Origin: Vibrio aestivus | Lineage (GTDB): Bacteria; Pseudomonadota; Gammaproteobacteria; Enterobacterales; Vibrionaceae | DNA length: 50,878 nucleotides | Assembly: GCA_003263845.1 (NCBI GenBank) | Contig: JYJN01000007.1 | Span: 1-50,878 of the forward strand | Direction: 5' to 3' | Shown: positions 18,157-27,305 of the stretch, in pieces | Layout of the letters: the number at the start of each line of letters is the position of its first letter | Position numbering within the stretch: position 1 is the stretch's first letter | Position numbers and translations under genes: made by a program | The notes under the pieces: generated by a model | The model's input: only the letters and a program-made list of their open reading frames with translations | Database searches by the model: none | Told to the model about the DNA's origin: nothing

Positions 18157-18182
18157 TTGAATCCAACTAAATAGCCCCATAT
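18157..18182 (+). promoter_or_regulatory. Heat-shock (sigma-32) promoter of lon
   Basis: TTGAA at 18157-18161 is followed after 13 bases by CCCCATAT at 18175-18182. This is close to the sigma-32 consensus TTGAAA...CCCCATNT. It stands between the clpX terminator and lon, which is a known heat-shock gene in enterics, so independent RpoH control of lon is a strong inference. Confidence 0.8.
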
Positions 18183-18216
18183 ACTGCTCATAAGACTAAG
18201 CGGAAGAGAGAATAAT

Positions 18217-20568
18217 ATGAACTTGGAACGTTCCGAGCGTATCGAGATCCCCGTACTACCTCTGCGTGATGTAGTGGTTTACCCTCACATGGTTATTCCT
18301 TTATTTGTTGGCCGAGAAAAATCAATTAGCTGCTTAGAAGCGGCAATGGACAACAATAAGCAGGTTCTGTTAGTGGCTCAAAAACAAGCAGAAACCGATG
18401 AACCAGCCCTAGAAGACCTATTCGAAGTAGGTACTGTTGCGACAATTCTTCAATTATTAAAGCTTCCAGATGGCACCGTTAAAGTGCTTGTGGAAGGCCA
18501 GCAACGTGCCAAAATTCATGAGTTCAAAGAGAGTGAATTCTTTTTAGCTGACGCTGAATATCTGCCTACTCCAGAACTTGATGAAAAAGAACAAGAAGTG
18601 ATTGTTCGCAGTGCGATCAATCAATTTGAAGGCTTCATTAAACTGAACAAAAAAATTCCACCAGAAGTCCTGACTTCATTAAATGGGATTGATGAAGCTG
18701 CTCGCTTAGCGGATACCATTGCGGCTCATATGCCACTTAAGTTGGTCGATAAGCAGCACGTGCTTGAAATTCTTGATGTCACTGAACGTCTTGAGTTTTT
18801 AATGGGCCAAATGGAATCTGAAATCGACATTCTACAAGTCGAGAAAAAGATCCGTGGTCGCGTTAAGAAGCAGATGGAGAAGTCTCAACGCGAGTACTAC
18901 CTGAACGAACAGATGAAGGCTATCCAGAAAGAGCTGGGTGAGTCGGAAGATGGCGTTGACGAATTTGAAGTTTTAAAGCAGAAGATTGAAGAATCTAAGA
19001 TGCCTCAAGAGGCAAAAGAGAAGACAGAACAAGAACTGCAAAAACTGAAAATGATGTCGCCTATGTCGGCTGAAGCAACGGTAGTTCGTAGCTACATTGA
19101 CTGGATGGTAGGTGTGCCATGGGCCAAGCGCTCGAAAGTTAAGAAGAACTTAGCAAAAGCTGAGGAAGTGCTTAACGAAGACCACTACGGTCTAGAGCGT
19201 GTTAAAGAGCGTATTCTTGAGTATTTAGCGGTACAAAACCGTATCAATAAGCTAAAAGGCCCAATCCTTTGTCTTGTTGGTCCTCCGGGTGTGGGTAAAA
19301 CCTCGCTAGGTCGTTCGATCGCAGCGGCAACGGGCCGTAAGTACACCCGTATGGCACTAGGCGGCGTGCGTGATGAAGCGGAAATTCGTGGTCACCGTCG
19401 TACTTATATTGGTTCACTGCCAGGCAAGCTGATTCAGAAGATGTCTAAAGTTGGCGTGAAAAACCCACTTTTCCTTCTGGATGAGATCGACAAGATGTCT
19501 TCAGATATGCGTGGTGATCCATCATCAGCATTGCTAGAAGTATTAGATCCAGAGCAAAACAACGCGTTTAACGACCACTATCTAGAAGTCGATTACGACT
19601 TGTCTGATGTTATGTTCGTTGCAACCTCGAACTCAATGGATATTCCGGGGCCACTACTGGACCGTATGGAAGTGATTCGTCTTTCTGGTTATACAGAAGA
19701 TGAGAAACTCAACATTGCTAAACGCCACCTTGTTGATAAGCAGGTGAAGCGCAATGGTTTGAAACCTAACGAAATTACCATCGAAGATTCAGCAATCATC
19801 GGCATTATTCGCTACTACACGCGTGAAGCGGGTGTACGTAGCCTCGAGCGTGAAATTTCTAAAATCTGCCGTAAAGCAGTGAAGAATATCTTGCTCGATT
19901 CAAGTTTGAAGTCTGTTACGGTAACGATGGATAACCTAAAAGAGTATCTAGGTGTTCAGCGTCACGACTTTGGTAAAGCTGATGACAGTAACCGAATCGG
20001 TCAAGTGACAGGTCTTGCTTGGACGCAAGTTGGCGGCGATCTGCTAACGATCGAAACGGAAGCCATGCCTGGTAAAGGTAAGTTAACGCAAACAGGCTCT
20101 CTGGGCGACGTGATGAAAGAGTCTATCCAAGCGGCGATGACGGTTGTACGTTCACGTGCAGAAAAACTGGGTATCAACTCAGACTTCTATGAGAAGCGCG
20201 ACATCCACGTGCATGTTCCTGAAGGCGCTACACCAAAAGATGGCCCAAGTGCGGGTATTGCAATGTGTACAGCGCTGGTTTCAAGTTTAACGGGTAACCC
20301 GGTAAAAGCAGAAGTGGGCATGACAGGTGAAATTACCCTGCGTGGTGAAGTTCTGCCTATCGGTGGTCTGAAAGAGAAACTGCTTGCAGCACACCGCGGT
20401 GGCATCAAAACAGTACTGATTCCAAAGGACAATGAGCGTGATTTGGAAGAGATTCCAGACAATGTTATTGCGGATCTGAAGGTTATCCCTGTACAGTGGA
20501 TCGACGAGGTTCTTAAGGTTGCACTAGAGCGAGACCCTTCTGGAGTCGAATTCGCAGCGCAAAAATAG
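18217..20568 (+). CDS. lon: ATP-dependent protease Lon
   Basis: Lon is a cytoplasmic AAA+ serine protease that degrades damaged and short-lived regulatory proteins. The N-terminal substrate-binding domain begins IPVLPLRDVVVYPHMVIPL. The AAA+ module has Walker A GPPGVGKT near residue 356 and Walker B FLLDEIDKM. The C-terminal protease domain has the catalytic serine in KDGPSAGIAM near 679 and the catalytic lysine about 43 residues later in GGLKEKLLAAHRGG. The length of 783 residues matches E. coli (784) and the frame is intact. It has its own heat-shock promoter and is separated from clpX and hupB by terminators. Confidence 0.97.
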   Translation: MNLERSERIEIPVLPLRDVVVYPHMVIPLFVGREKSISCLEAAMDNNKQVLLVAQKQAETDEPALEDLFEVGTVATILQLLKLPDGTVKVLVEGQQRAKIHEFKESEFFLADAEYLPTPELDEKEQEVIVRSAINQFEGFIKLNKKIPPEVLTSLNGIDEAARLADTIAAHMPLKLVDKQHVLEILDVTERLEFLMGQMESEIDILQVEKKIRGRVKKQMEKSQREYYLNEQMKAIQKELGESEDGVDEFEVLKQKIEESKMPQEAKEKTEQELQKLKMMSPMSAEATVVRSYIDWMVGVPWAKRSKVKKNLAKAEEVLNEDHYGLERVKERILEYLAVQNRINKLKGPILCLVGPPGVGKTSLGRSIAAATGRKYTRMALGGVRDEAEIRGHRRTYIGSLPGKLIQKMSKVGVKNPLFLLDEIDKMSSDMRGDPSSALLEVLDPEQNNAFNDHYLEVDYDLSDVMFVATSNSMDIPGPLLDRMEVIRLSGYTEDEKLNIAKRHLVDKQVKRNGLKPNEITIEDSAIIGIIRYYTREAGVRSLEREISKICRKAVKNILLDSSLKSVTVTMDNLKEYLGVQRHDFGKADDSNRIGQVTGLAWTQVGGDLLTIETEAMPGKGKLTQTGSLGDVMKESIQAAMTVVRSRAEKLGINSDFYEKRDIHVHVPEGATPKDGPSAGIAMCTALVSSLTGNPVKAEVGMTGEITLRGEVLPIGGLKEKLLAAHRGGIKTVLIPKDNERDLEEIPDNVIADLKVIPVQWIDEVLKVALERDPSGVEFAAQK

Positions 20569-20597
20569 TGACGTGCAGCAAAAATAATTAAAAGATT

Positions 20598-20637
20598 ACG
20601 CTGATTAGCTTAAAAAGGCTTGTCAGCGTTTTTTTTG
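20598..20637 (+). terminator. Terminator after lon
   Basis: ACGCTGA (20598-20604) pairs with TCAGCGT (20623-20629), and seven further T residues follow. The loop of 18 bases includes a weaker inner pairing. Confidence 0.8.
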
Positions 20638-20658
20638 GGCGCTAACGTTACAAACTAT

Positions 20659-20697
20659 AGCTGAGACCCTTGGTACAACTGGCCTCAGCTTATTTTT
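20659..20697 (+). terminator. Second terminator-like hairpin, upstream of hupB
   Basis: AGCTGAG (20659-20665) pairs with CTCAGCT (20684-20690), followed by TATTTTT. It lies 65 bases before the hupB start. Being the second such signal in tandem after lon, it either backs up the first or acts as an attenuator in the hupB leader. Confidence 0.55.
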
Positions 20698-20762
20698 AAA
20701 TATGAATGGAACGAAACGCTATCTTAATAAAACTAGAACAGATAGCACTAAGGGGAATCACA

Positions 20763-21035
20763 GTGAATAAAACACAATTAGTAGAAAAAATTGCAGAAAA
20801 TGCTGACATCTCTAAAGCGTCTGCTGGTCGTGCTCTTGATGCATTCATCGAAGCAGTTGGCGACACTCTACAATCTGGCGACCAAGTAGCTCTAGTTGGT
20901 TTCGGTACTTTCAGCGTACGTACTCGTGCAGCTCGTACAGGCCGTAACCCTAAGACTGGTGAAGAGATCCAAATCGCAGAAGCAAAAGTACCAGCGTTCA
21001 AAGCAGGTAAAGCTCTGAAAGACTCTTGTAACTAA
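20763..21035 (+). CDS. hupB: DNA-binding protein HU-beta
   Basis: HU-beta is a small nucleoid protein that bends and compacts DNA as a dimer with HU-alpha. The DNA-binding arm signature [18 protein letters not shown] is present near residues 46-63. I place the start at the GTG at 20763, preceded by AAGGGG. This gives 90 residues, exactly the family length, and E. coli hupB also starts with GTG. An open frame extends upstream to 20706, but that part has no HU similarity. The position between lon and ppiD is conserved. Confidence 0.95.
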   Translation: MNKTQLVEKIAENADISKASAGRALDAFIEAVGDTLQSGDQVALVGFGTFSVRTRAARTGRNPKTGEEIQIAEAKVPAFKAGKALKDSCN

Positions 21036-21071
21036 TACAAGTTTTAAAGAAATTTCGAACCTTTTTAATTT

Positions 21072-21101
21072 ATGCGCATCCTACTGATGCGCATTTCTTT
21101 T
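21072..21101 (+). terminator. Terminator after hupB
   Basis: A perfect 9-bp stem ATGCGCATC (21072-21080) with GATGCGCAT (21086-21094) has a 5-base loop, followed by TTCTTTTT. Confidence 0.85.
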
Positions 21102-21175
21102 TCTGGTATCATCGCGCTAATCAAATTTTTTAAATTAAGAAGTGTTCAACTTCATTTTCGGAGAGCATTAAAACT

Positions 21176-23029
21176 ATGATGGAACGGATTCGCGAGGGCG
21201 TGAATAGCATCGCGGTAAAAATTATCCTCGGACTAATTATCCTTTCGTTTGTATTTGCCGGCGTGGGTAGCTACATCATTGGCGGTAACGCGAATGTGGC
21301 AGCAAAAGTTGGCAACGCAGAAATTGCACGTGGTGAATTCGAGCAAGCTTATCAAAACGAACGTAATCGCATGCAATCACAGCTTGGCGATTACTTCTCG
21401 AGTCTTCTTGCTGATCCAAGCTACGTAGAGTCATTCCGTCGCTCTGTTCTAGATCGCATGGTTAACGACCTGTTACTTGAGCAACACGCTCAATCACTAG
21501 GTCTACGAGTAAGCGATGCTCAAATTCGTACTATGATTCTAGAAATGCCTCAGTTCCAAACTGAAGGTACTTTCGACCAAGACATATATCAATCTGCGCT
21601 TCGTCGTGCAGGTTTTTCTCCAGAGAGCTTTGCTGAATACTTGCGCCGTGATTTGATTCGCAACCAACTGCTAACGGCTGTTCAGTCAAGTGACTTTGCG
21701 CTTGAAGGTGAAGTCGAAGCTCAAAGCAAGCTGATTACTCAAACACGTGAAGTTCGTAAGATTGCGCTGTCTTTGGAAGACTACGCAAACCAGGTTGAGC
21801 TAACGGAAGAAGAAATCACGAGCTACTATGAACAGAACTCTGCAAGCTACATGCGTCCTGAACAGGTTAAAGTGGCTTACATCGAACTATCTGCGGAGTC
21901 ATTGCGTAAACAAGTTAACGTAACAGACGAGCAAGCTCTAACTTACTACAACGAGCACCTAGACAAGTATTCGTCAGATGATCAGCGCAGTGTAAGCCAT
22001 ATTCTGACTCAAGATGCTGAAAGTGCTCAGGCCATTCTTGATGAATTGAATGCAGGTGCAGACTTTGCCACTCTTGCTCAAGAAAAATCTGAAGACTTCG
22101 GTAGTTCAGAAGAAGGTGGTTCACTAGGTTGGATCGAGCGTGATGTGATGGATCCTGCTTTTGAAGAAGCGGCATTTGCACTGGTGAATGCTGGTGACAT
22201 TACAGAAGTCGTTCAGTCTGATTTCGGTTTCCATATCATCAAGCTCGACGAAGTAAGAACGTCAGTTGTTAAACCGTTTGAAGAAGTGTCTGATGGGATT
22301 ATTGCTGAGATTATTGACCAAGAGGCGGTTGATCAGTTCTACGAGCTACAAAGCGACCTAGAGCGCGTTGCATTTGAATACCCTGATTCACTAGACGATG
22401 CTGCTGAAGCGGTTAATCAACCAATTCAAGTCACTGATTTTGTTTCTCAAGTTGATGCACCACAAATTTTGCTTTCGCAAGCAGTGATGCAAGCGATTCT
22501 TAGCCCAGAAGTAAAAGAAGATGGCCTGAACTCAGAAGTTATCGAAGTAGCACCAGAGCACATCATTGTTGTTCGTGTTGAAGATGCTCGTGATGAAATC
22601 GTGCTACCGCTTGATGAAGTACGTGAGCAAGTTGAGTTGCGTCTATCTCAATTACGTGGTGAAGAAAATGCTATTGCGACTGCCAATGAAGTACTGGAGT
22701 CGCTAGATCAAGACGGCGCTGCACTGACGAAGTTCGATTTGAGCTTCTCAGAAAGTGAAGTGATCGATCGCAGCTCTGCAATCGCTGATGTTGTGTTTGC
22801 AATGGCGAAACCACAGCAAGGTGAGCCAGTTTATGCGCAAGCGAAGGAAATGAATGGCGACATCGTCATCGTTGCTCTAGATAAAGTTATTGCAGATATT
22901 GAGCCTCAGTACGTGGCCCAAATCGGTAACCAAATTGTGCAAATGAATGCTCAACAAGATTTGTCTGGTCTATTGAACATCATTCGCAACAACACTGACA
23001 TTGACTACTTTGTTGTAGATACGCAGTAG
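21176..23029 (+). CDS. ppiD: Periplasmic folding chaperone PpiD
   Basis: PpiD is anchored in the inner membrane and helps proteins emerging from the Sec channel fold in the periplasm. A short cytoplasmic start (MMERIREGVNS) is followed by one membrane segment near residues 16-36. A SurA-like N-terminal region comes next. Then comes a parvulin-type domain at about 265-355 containing VSHILTQD, DFATLAQEKSED, GGSLGWIERDVMDPAFEEAA and FGFHIIKLDE. The length of 617 residues is typical. Either of two adjacent ATG codons could be the start. It ends before a terminator. Confidence 0.94.
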   Translation: MMERIREGVNSIAVKIILGLIILSFVFAGVGSYIIGGNANVAAKVGNAEIARGEFEQAYQNERNRMQSQLGDYFSSLLADPSYVESFRRSVLDRMVNDLLLEQHAQSLGLRVSDAQIRTMILEMPQFQTEGTFDQDIYQSALRRAGFSPESFAEYLRRDLIRNQLLTAVQSSDFALEGEVEAQSKLITQTREVRKIALSLEDYANQVELTEEEITSYYEQNSASYMRPEQVKVAYIELSAESLRKQVNVTDEQALTYYNEHLDKYSSDDQRSVSHILTQDAESAQAILDELNAGADFATLAQEKSEDFGSSEEGGSLGWIERDVMDPAFEEAAFALVNAGDITEVVQSDFGFHIIKLDEVRTSVVKPFEEVSDGIIAEIIDQEAVDQFYELQSDLERVAFEYPDSLDDAAEAVNQPIQVTDFVSQVDAPQILLSQAVMQAILSPEVKEDGLNSEVIEVAPEHIIVVRVEDARDEIVLPLDEVREQVELRLSQLRGEENAIATANEVLESLDQDGAALTKFDLSFSESEVIDRSSAIADVVFAMAKPQQGEPVYAQAKEMNGDIVIVALDKVIADIEPQYVAQIGNQIVQMNAQQDLSGLLNIIRNNTDIDYFVVDTQ

Positions 23030-23055
23030 CATCTGCAATTAACAGGTTAATCAAG

Positions 23056-23083
23056 ACGGGTCGCATTAGCGGCCCGTTTTATT
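23056..23083 (+). terminator. Terminator after ppiD
   Basis: A 9-bp stem with one G-T pair (23056-23064 with 23069-23077) and a 4-base loop is followed by TTTTATTTT. Confidence 0.8.
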
Positions 23084-23167
23084 TTGCGGTTATCCTACTT
23101 ATCAGTAACCAATGGAACCTTCAAAATCATGCTCCTTTTTAAAACTATTTCAATAAGGAGAATAAAA

Positions 23168-23467
23168 TTGATTTTGAAGAGAGTGTTGATTGTATTTGCG
23201 ATCGTTTTTGGTTTATCGCAGGTGTCGTTTGCTGCAGAAAACACAACTAAGCCTGAACTTGAAGGTATTGAGATTACGGTCAATGTAAACCAAGCTGGGG
23301 CAGAAGAGTTGGCGGCGTTGCTGTCGGGTGTAGGAATTTCTAAAGCGAAGGCAATTGTGGAATATCGCGATAGAGTGGGTAAGTTTGCTTCAGCCGATGA
23401 TCTTATCAATGTGAAAGGTATTGGTGAGTCTATTGTTGAAAAGAACAGAACAAGAATTAAGTTGTAG
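23168..23467 (+). CDS. comEA: Competence DNA-binding protein ComEA
   Basis: ComEA binds incoming DNA in the periplasm during natural transformation and ratchets it inwards. The N-terminus is a signal peptide (about residues 1-23, ending VSFA). The rest is a helix-hairpin-helix domain: VNVNQAGAEELAALLSGVGISKAKAIVEYR and then LINVKGIGESIVEKNRTRI. I chose the TTG at 23168, giving 99 residues, because AAGGAG lies 7 bases upstream. The open frame continues to 23084, but the added part would hide the signal peptide. The position after ppiD matches V. cholerae, where this gene is needed for DNA uptake. Confidence 0.9.
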   Translation: MILKRVLIVFAIVFGLSQVSFAAENTTKPELEGIEITVNVNQAGAEELAALLSGVGISKAKAIVEYRDRVGKFASADDLINVKGIGESIVEKNRTRIKL

Positions 23468-23627
23468 TCACTTGGTAAGTTGTTGTGAGGCGCTGAAGTA
23501 AAGCGCCTTTTAGCTTCAATTCAGTAGAATTGCCTGTATAACTTCCTATCGCTTATGTATATAATTCTGCGTCGATAAATGCTCAGGTATATGTACCTTT
23601 GCAACTGATAACAACGTGGAGTTGAAG

Positions 23628-24308
23628 ATGTCCCCTCATACACCTGTCGTTACCGTAGATGGCCCTAGTGGTGCTGGTAAAGGCACACTATGCATGCTGT
23701 TAGCTGACAAGCTAGGTTATCAGCTACTCGATTCAGGCGCGATCTATCGTGTATTAGCGCTTGCAGCTATTCATCACGGTCTAGACCTTGAATCTGAAGA
23801 TGCCCTTGTCCCTATGGCGACTCACCTAGATGTCCAGTTTGTTGCAGAAGGTGACTTAGTTAAAGTCATTCTTGAAGGCGAAGATGTATCTCGTGAGTTA
23901 CGTAAAGAAGAAACTGGCATGGCGGCCTCAAAAGTGGCTGCACTTCCACGTGTCCGAGAAGCATTGTTACGTCGACAAAGAGCATTTGCCGAAGGTGAAG
24001 GCTTAGTCGCAGATGGTCGAGATATGGGTACCGTTGTGTTCCCATCTGCTGAAGTTAAAATCTTCCTAGATGCAAGCGCTCATGAGCGAGCAATGAGACG
24101 GCTTAAACAGTTGCAAGATAAAGGGTTAGATGTTAAATTTGACGACCTTTTGAGCGAGATCCAAGAGCGAGACGATAGAGATCGTAATCGCCCAGTGGCT
24201 CCATTACGCCCTGCAGAGGATGCGCTCGTGCTTGATTCTACTTCGATGACTATCGAACAAGTAGTAGAAGAAGCGTTAAAATATATTGAATCTAAGTTGG
24301 CAGAGTAG
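23628..24308 (+). CDS. cmk: Cytidylate kinase
   Basis: Cmk phosphorylates CMP and dCMP to the diphosphates in pyrimidine nucleotide metabolism. The P-loop GPSGAGKGT lies near residues 10-18. The CMP-binding region has [13 protein letters not shown] and [13 protein letters not shown], and the lid region has [13 protein letters not shown]. The ATG at 23628 is preferred because GGAG stands 6-7 bases before it, giving 226 residues against 227 in E. coli. A GTG 12 bases upstream is less likely. It is followed by rpsA as in most gammaproteobacteria. Confidence 0.95.
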   Translation: MSPHTPVVTVDGPSGAGKGTLCMLLADKLGYQLLDSGAIYRVLALAAIHHGLDLESEDALVPMATHLDVQFVAEGDLVKVILEGEDVSRELRKEETGMAASKVAALPRVREALLRRQRAFAEGEGLVADGRDMGTVVFPSAEVKIFLDASAHERAMRRLKQLQDKGLDVKFDDLLSEIQERDDRDRNRPVAPLRPAEDALVLDSTSMTIEQVVEEALKYIESKLAE

Positions 24309-24418
24309 TCTATACTCTGTCAGCACAGAACGTCGGTCGCAAGGATGATGATTGGCGAATTTAATAACCCCATGCGGTAGGATACCCGTGGACGTTTAAT
24401 TTATTGAAGATTAAATAA
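24309..24418 (+). promoter_or_regulatory. rpsA leader (translation control region)
   Basis: The 110 bases before rpsA lack a normal Shine-Dalgarno sequence next to the ATG (only GAAGATTAAATAA). They can form at least one hairpin of the type CCA(TG)CGG with CCGTGG. In E. coli, ribosomal protein S1 represses its own mRNA through a folded leader without a strong ribosome site. This looks like the equivalent. Confidence 0.5.
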
Positions 24419-26089
24419 ATGACTGAATCTTTTGCTCAACTCTTTGAAGAGTTTCTAAACGAAACAGAATTCCAACAAGGCAGCATCGTTAAAGGTACTG
24501 TAGTAGCTATCGAGAACGGTTTCGTTCTTGTTGACGCTGGTCTTAAGTCTGAATCTGCTATCCCTGCTGAACAGTTCAAGAACGCTGCTGGCGAACTTGA
24601 AGTTGAAATCGGTGCTGAAGTAGACGTAGCTCTAGACGCTGTTGAAGATGGTTTCGGTGAGACTCAACTTTCTCGTGAGAAAGCTAAGCGTCACGAAGCT
24701 TGGATCGTTCTTGAGAAAGCTTACGAAGAAGCTGAAACTGTTGTTGGTATCATCAACGGTAAAGTTAAAGGCGGTTTCACTGTTGAACTAAACGGTATCC
24801 GTGCTTTCCTTCCAGGCTCTCTTGTAGACGTACGTCCAATCCGCGACACTGCTCACCTAGAAAACAAAGAGCTAGAGTTCAAAGTTATTAAACTTGACCA
24901 GAAGCGTAACAACGTAGTTGTTTCTCGCCGTGCAGTTATCGAATCTGAAAACAGCGTTGAGCGTGATGAGCTTCTTGAAACTCTACAAGAAGGTAGCGAA
25001 GTTAAAGGTATCGTTAAGAACCTTACTGACTACGGTGCGTTCGTTGATCTTGGTGGCGTTGATGGCCTACTACACATCACTGACATGGCTTGGAAGCGCG
25101 TTAAGCACCCTTCTGAGATCGTTAACGTTGGTGACGAGATCCAAGTTAAAGTTCTTAAGTTCGACCGTGAGCGTACTCGCGTATCACTAGGTCTTAAGCA
25201 ACTAGGCGAAGATCCATGGGTAGCAATCGCTAAGCGTTACCCAGAAGGTCACAAGCTTTCTGGTCGTGTTACTAACCTTACTGACTACGGCTGCTTCGTT
25301 GAAATCGAAGAAGGCGTTGAAGGTCTAGTACACGTTTCTGAAATGGATTGGACTAACAAGAACATCCACCCATCTAAAGTTGTTAATGTTGGCGACGAAG
25401 TTGAGGTTATGGTTCTTGAAATCGACGAAGAGCGTCGTCGTATCTCTCTAGGTCTGAAACAGTGTAAAGCTAACCCATGGCAGTCATTCGCTGAAGCTCA
25501 AGCTAAAGGCGACAAAGTTACTGGTAAGATCAAGTCTATCACTGACTTCGGTATCTTCATCGGTCTGGAAGGCGGCATCGACGGTCTAGTTCACCTATCT
25601 GATATCTCTTGGAACGTTCCAGGTGAAGAAGCTGTACGCGAGTACAAGAAAGGCGACGAGATCTCTGCAGTTGTTCTAGCAGTAGATGCTGAGCGTGAGC
25701 GTATCTCTCTAGGCGTTAAGCAAATGGAAAATGACCCATTCAATGCTTACGTTGCTGAAAACAAGAAAGGTACTCTTGTAAACGGTACAGTAACTGCAGT
25801 TGACGCTAAAGGCGCAACAGTAGAGCTAATCGATGGCGTTGAAGGTTACATCCGCGCTTCTGAAGTATCACGCGATCGCGTTGAAGATGCTTCTCTAATC
25901 CTAAGCGCTGGTGACAGTGTTGAAGCTAAGTTCACAGGTGTAGACCGTAAGAACCGCGTAATCAACCTATCTATCAAAGCTAAAGATGAAGCTGAAGAGC
26001 AAGAAGCAATGGCTTCACTGAACAAGTCTGAAGAAGGCGCGTTCGGTAACGCTATGGCTGACGCTTTCAAAGCAGCTAAAGGCGAGTAA
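24419..26089 (+). CDS. rpsA: 30S ribosomal protein S1
   Basis: S1 binds mRNA and brings it to the 30S ribosome. The protein is built from six S1-type OB-fold repeats. Clear examples are [40 protein letters not shown] and [20 protein letters not shown], spaced by about 87 residues. The length of 556 residues matches the family (557 in E. coli). Codon use is strongly biased to a few preferred codons, as expected for a very highly expressed gene. The frame is intact. Confidence 0.97.
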   Translation: MTESFAQLFEEFLNETEFQQGSIVKGTVVAIENGFVLVDAGLKSESAIPAEQFKNAAGELEVEIGAEVDVALDAVEDGFGETQLSREKAKRHEAWIVLEKAYEEAETVVGIINGKVKGGFTVELNGIRAFLPGSLVDVRPIRDTAHLENKELEFKVIKLDQKRNNVVVSRRAVIESENSVERDELLETLQEGSEVKGIVKNLTDYGAFVDLGGVDGLLHITDMAWKRVKHPSEIVNVGDEIQVKVLKFDRERTRVSLGLKQLGEDPWVAIAKRYPEGHKLSGRVTNLTDYGCFVEIEEGVEGLVHVSEMDWTNKNIHPSKVVNVGDEVEVMVLEIDEERRRISLGLKQCKANPWQSFAEAQAKGDKVTGKIKSITDFGIFIGLEGGIDGLVHLSDISWNVPGEEAVREYKKGDEISAVVLAVDAERERISLGVKQMENDPFNAYVAENKKGTLVNGTVTAVDAKGATVELIDGVEGYIRASEVSRDRVEDASLILSAGDSVEAKFTGVDRKNRVINLSIKAKDEAEEQEAMASLNKSEEGAFGNAMADAFKAAKGE

Positions 26090-26101
26090 TAGACGTCTTA
26101 G

Positions 26102-26130
26102 AAAAGGAGCCGTAAGGCTCCTTTTTTTTG
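26102..26130 (+). terminator. Terminator after rpsA
   Basis: A 10-bp stem AAAAGGAGCC (26102-26111) with GGCTCCTTTT (26116-26125) and loop GTAA is followed by more T. Confidence 0.9.
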
Positions 26131-26266
26131 CTTAAAATTCAGTGCTTATCTCAATAAACGGATTAATTTAGCCCGATAAACTTGAACCTCGGCTAACTAA
26201 ATCTACACTTATCGTATTGATATTGATCCAAGTGATGGATTTTTAACAATAATTTACTTTCAGTGT

Positions 26267-26295
26267 TTGTTGGAATCAGCATTACTTACTATAAT
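26267..26295 (+). promoter_or_regulatory. Predicted sigma-70 promoter of ihfB
   Basis: TTGTTG (26267-26272) and a consensus TATAAT (26290-26295) are spaced by exactly 17 bases, about 30 bases before the ihfB start. Confidence 0.65.
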
Positions 26296-26324
26296 GAGTA
26301 AAAAAATACTCGATGAGGAAAACT

Positions 26325-26609
26325 ATGACTAAGTCGGAACTAATTGAAAGGCTTTGTGCTGAACAAACTCACTTATCAGCCAAAGAAATTGAAGATGCAG
26401 TGAAAGATATCCTAGAGCATATGGCATCAACTTTGGAAGAGGGTGACCGTATTGAGATTCGCGGTTTTGGCAGCTTCTCTCTCCACTACAGAGAGCCTCG
26501 TGTAGGCCGAAACCCTAAAACTGGTGATAAGGTTGAGTTAGAGGGCAAATACGTTCCTCATTTCAAGCCAGGTAAGGAGCTTAGAGAGCGCGTTAACAAT
26601 AGCCTCTAA
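26325..26609 (+). CDS. ihfB: Integration host factor subunit beta
   Basis: IhfB pairs with IhfA to bind specific DNA sites and bend DNA sharply. The sequence [20 protein letters not shown] is close to E. coli IhfB. The arm signature [21 protein letters not shown] is clear. I use the ATG at 26325, after GAGGA, which gives 94 residues, the same as E. coli. The open frame begins four codons earlier. It is monocistronic here: its own promoter lies upstream and a terminator lies downstream. Confidence 0.96.
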   Translation: MTKSELIERLCAEQTHLSAKEIEDAVKDILEHMASTLEEGDRIEIRGFGSFSLHYREPRVGRNPKTGDKVELEGKYVPHFKPGKELRERVNNSL

Positions 26610-26623
26610 TTCAGTTTTGATTC

Positions 26624-26661
26624 AAAAAGCGGCATGCTAGTTTAGTATGCCGCTTTTTAAT
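26624..26661 (+). terminator. Terminator after ihfB
   Basis: A 12-bp stem (26624-26635 with 26647-26658) is flanked by an A-run and a T-run, just before the first dispersed repeat element. Confidence 0.9.
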
Positions 26662-26665
26662 AATT

Positions 26666-26929
26666 AGGGTCTGTGACCTTTCGTGGTTAAATTTTGTTCG
26701 AGATAAAATCGTTTTAGGCGCGGCGAAGACTGTGTGGCCTAGTATTCTAAGCAATTAGTATTCAACAAAAGCATAAAACGATTGTAGCCGAACCCTTCGG
26801 GCAGCCTTTGCGGTTCATTTCTACAGCGTTATCGACTTCTCATGTAGCTAGCTGCACGTCAAAGCCTCTGCCTTGTAGAAATTTCTCGCATAGTGCTGCA
26901 AAAATCAGCTCGAAAGGTCAACTGACCCT
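26666..26929 (+). repeat. Dispersed intergenic repeat, copy 1 (MITE-like, about 264 bp)
   Basis: The element opens AGGGTCTGTGACCTTTCG and closes with CGAAAGGTCAACTGACCCT, the near reverse complement. This gives terminal inverted repeats of about 18 bases. Inside, ATAAAATCGTTTTA and the later GCATAAAACGATT form a second inverted pair, GAACCCTTCGGG forms a hairpin, and ATTTCTAC pairs with GTAGAAAT. There is no open frame. A diverged copy in the same orientation lies at 47940-48206. I do not see a clear target-site duplication. It occupies most of the 399-bp gap between ihfB and lapA. Confidence 0.85.
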
Positions 26930-27008
26930 AGATAGTTAGCTCTAATCGTGGTTTGTTTGGGCGTTTTGCTGCATAATCAGTGCGGAATACCCAATAAGGT
27001 GATGAGTA

Positions 27009-27284
27009 ATGAAAATTATAAAAATCGTTGTTGTCCTTGCATTATTTCTTATCGCATTAGCGTTAGGCTCACAAAATCAAGCAGTTGTCACATTTAACTA
27101 CTTATTAGCTCAAGGTGACTTTCACCTATCAACACTGTTGGGTGTTGTTTTCGTTAGCGGTTTTGTCTTGGCCTGGGTTATCTTTGGTAGCCTGTACCTC
27201 AAGTCCCAGCATCAAGTTCGTAAACTCAATAAAAAATTGAAAAAAGTTTCAGGGCCAGAAGTGGTCGCTGAAAGCAAGGCTTAA
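27009..27284 (+). CDS. lapA: Lipopolysaccharide assembly protein LapA
   Basis: LapA is a small inner-membrane protein that works with LapB in lipopolysaccharide assembly and control of LpxC turnover. It has two hydrophobic segments near residues 3-21 and 41-64, then a basic coiled tail (KLNKKLKKV). The 91-residue size and the placement directly before lapB fit the DUF1049/YciS family. The ribosome site AAGGTG precedes the ATG. A repeat element separates it from ihfB, so it likely has its own promoter near 26940-26990. Confidence 0.9.
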   Translation: MKIIKIVVVLALFLIALALGSQNQAVVTFNYLLAQGDFHLSTLLGVVFVSGFVLAWVIFGSLYLKSQHQVRKLNKKLKKVSGPEVVAESKA

Positions 27285-27305
27285 AATCGAAAGGCTTTCT
27301 ACTGA

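Noticed and set aside
26666..26929. ERIC-type repeat
   Set aside because: The element is about twice the length of a standard ERIC sequence, and its ends do not match the ERIC core I remember.
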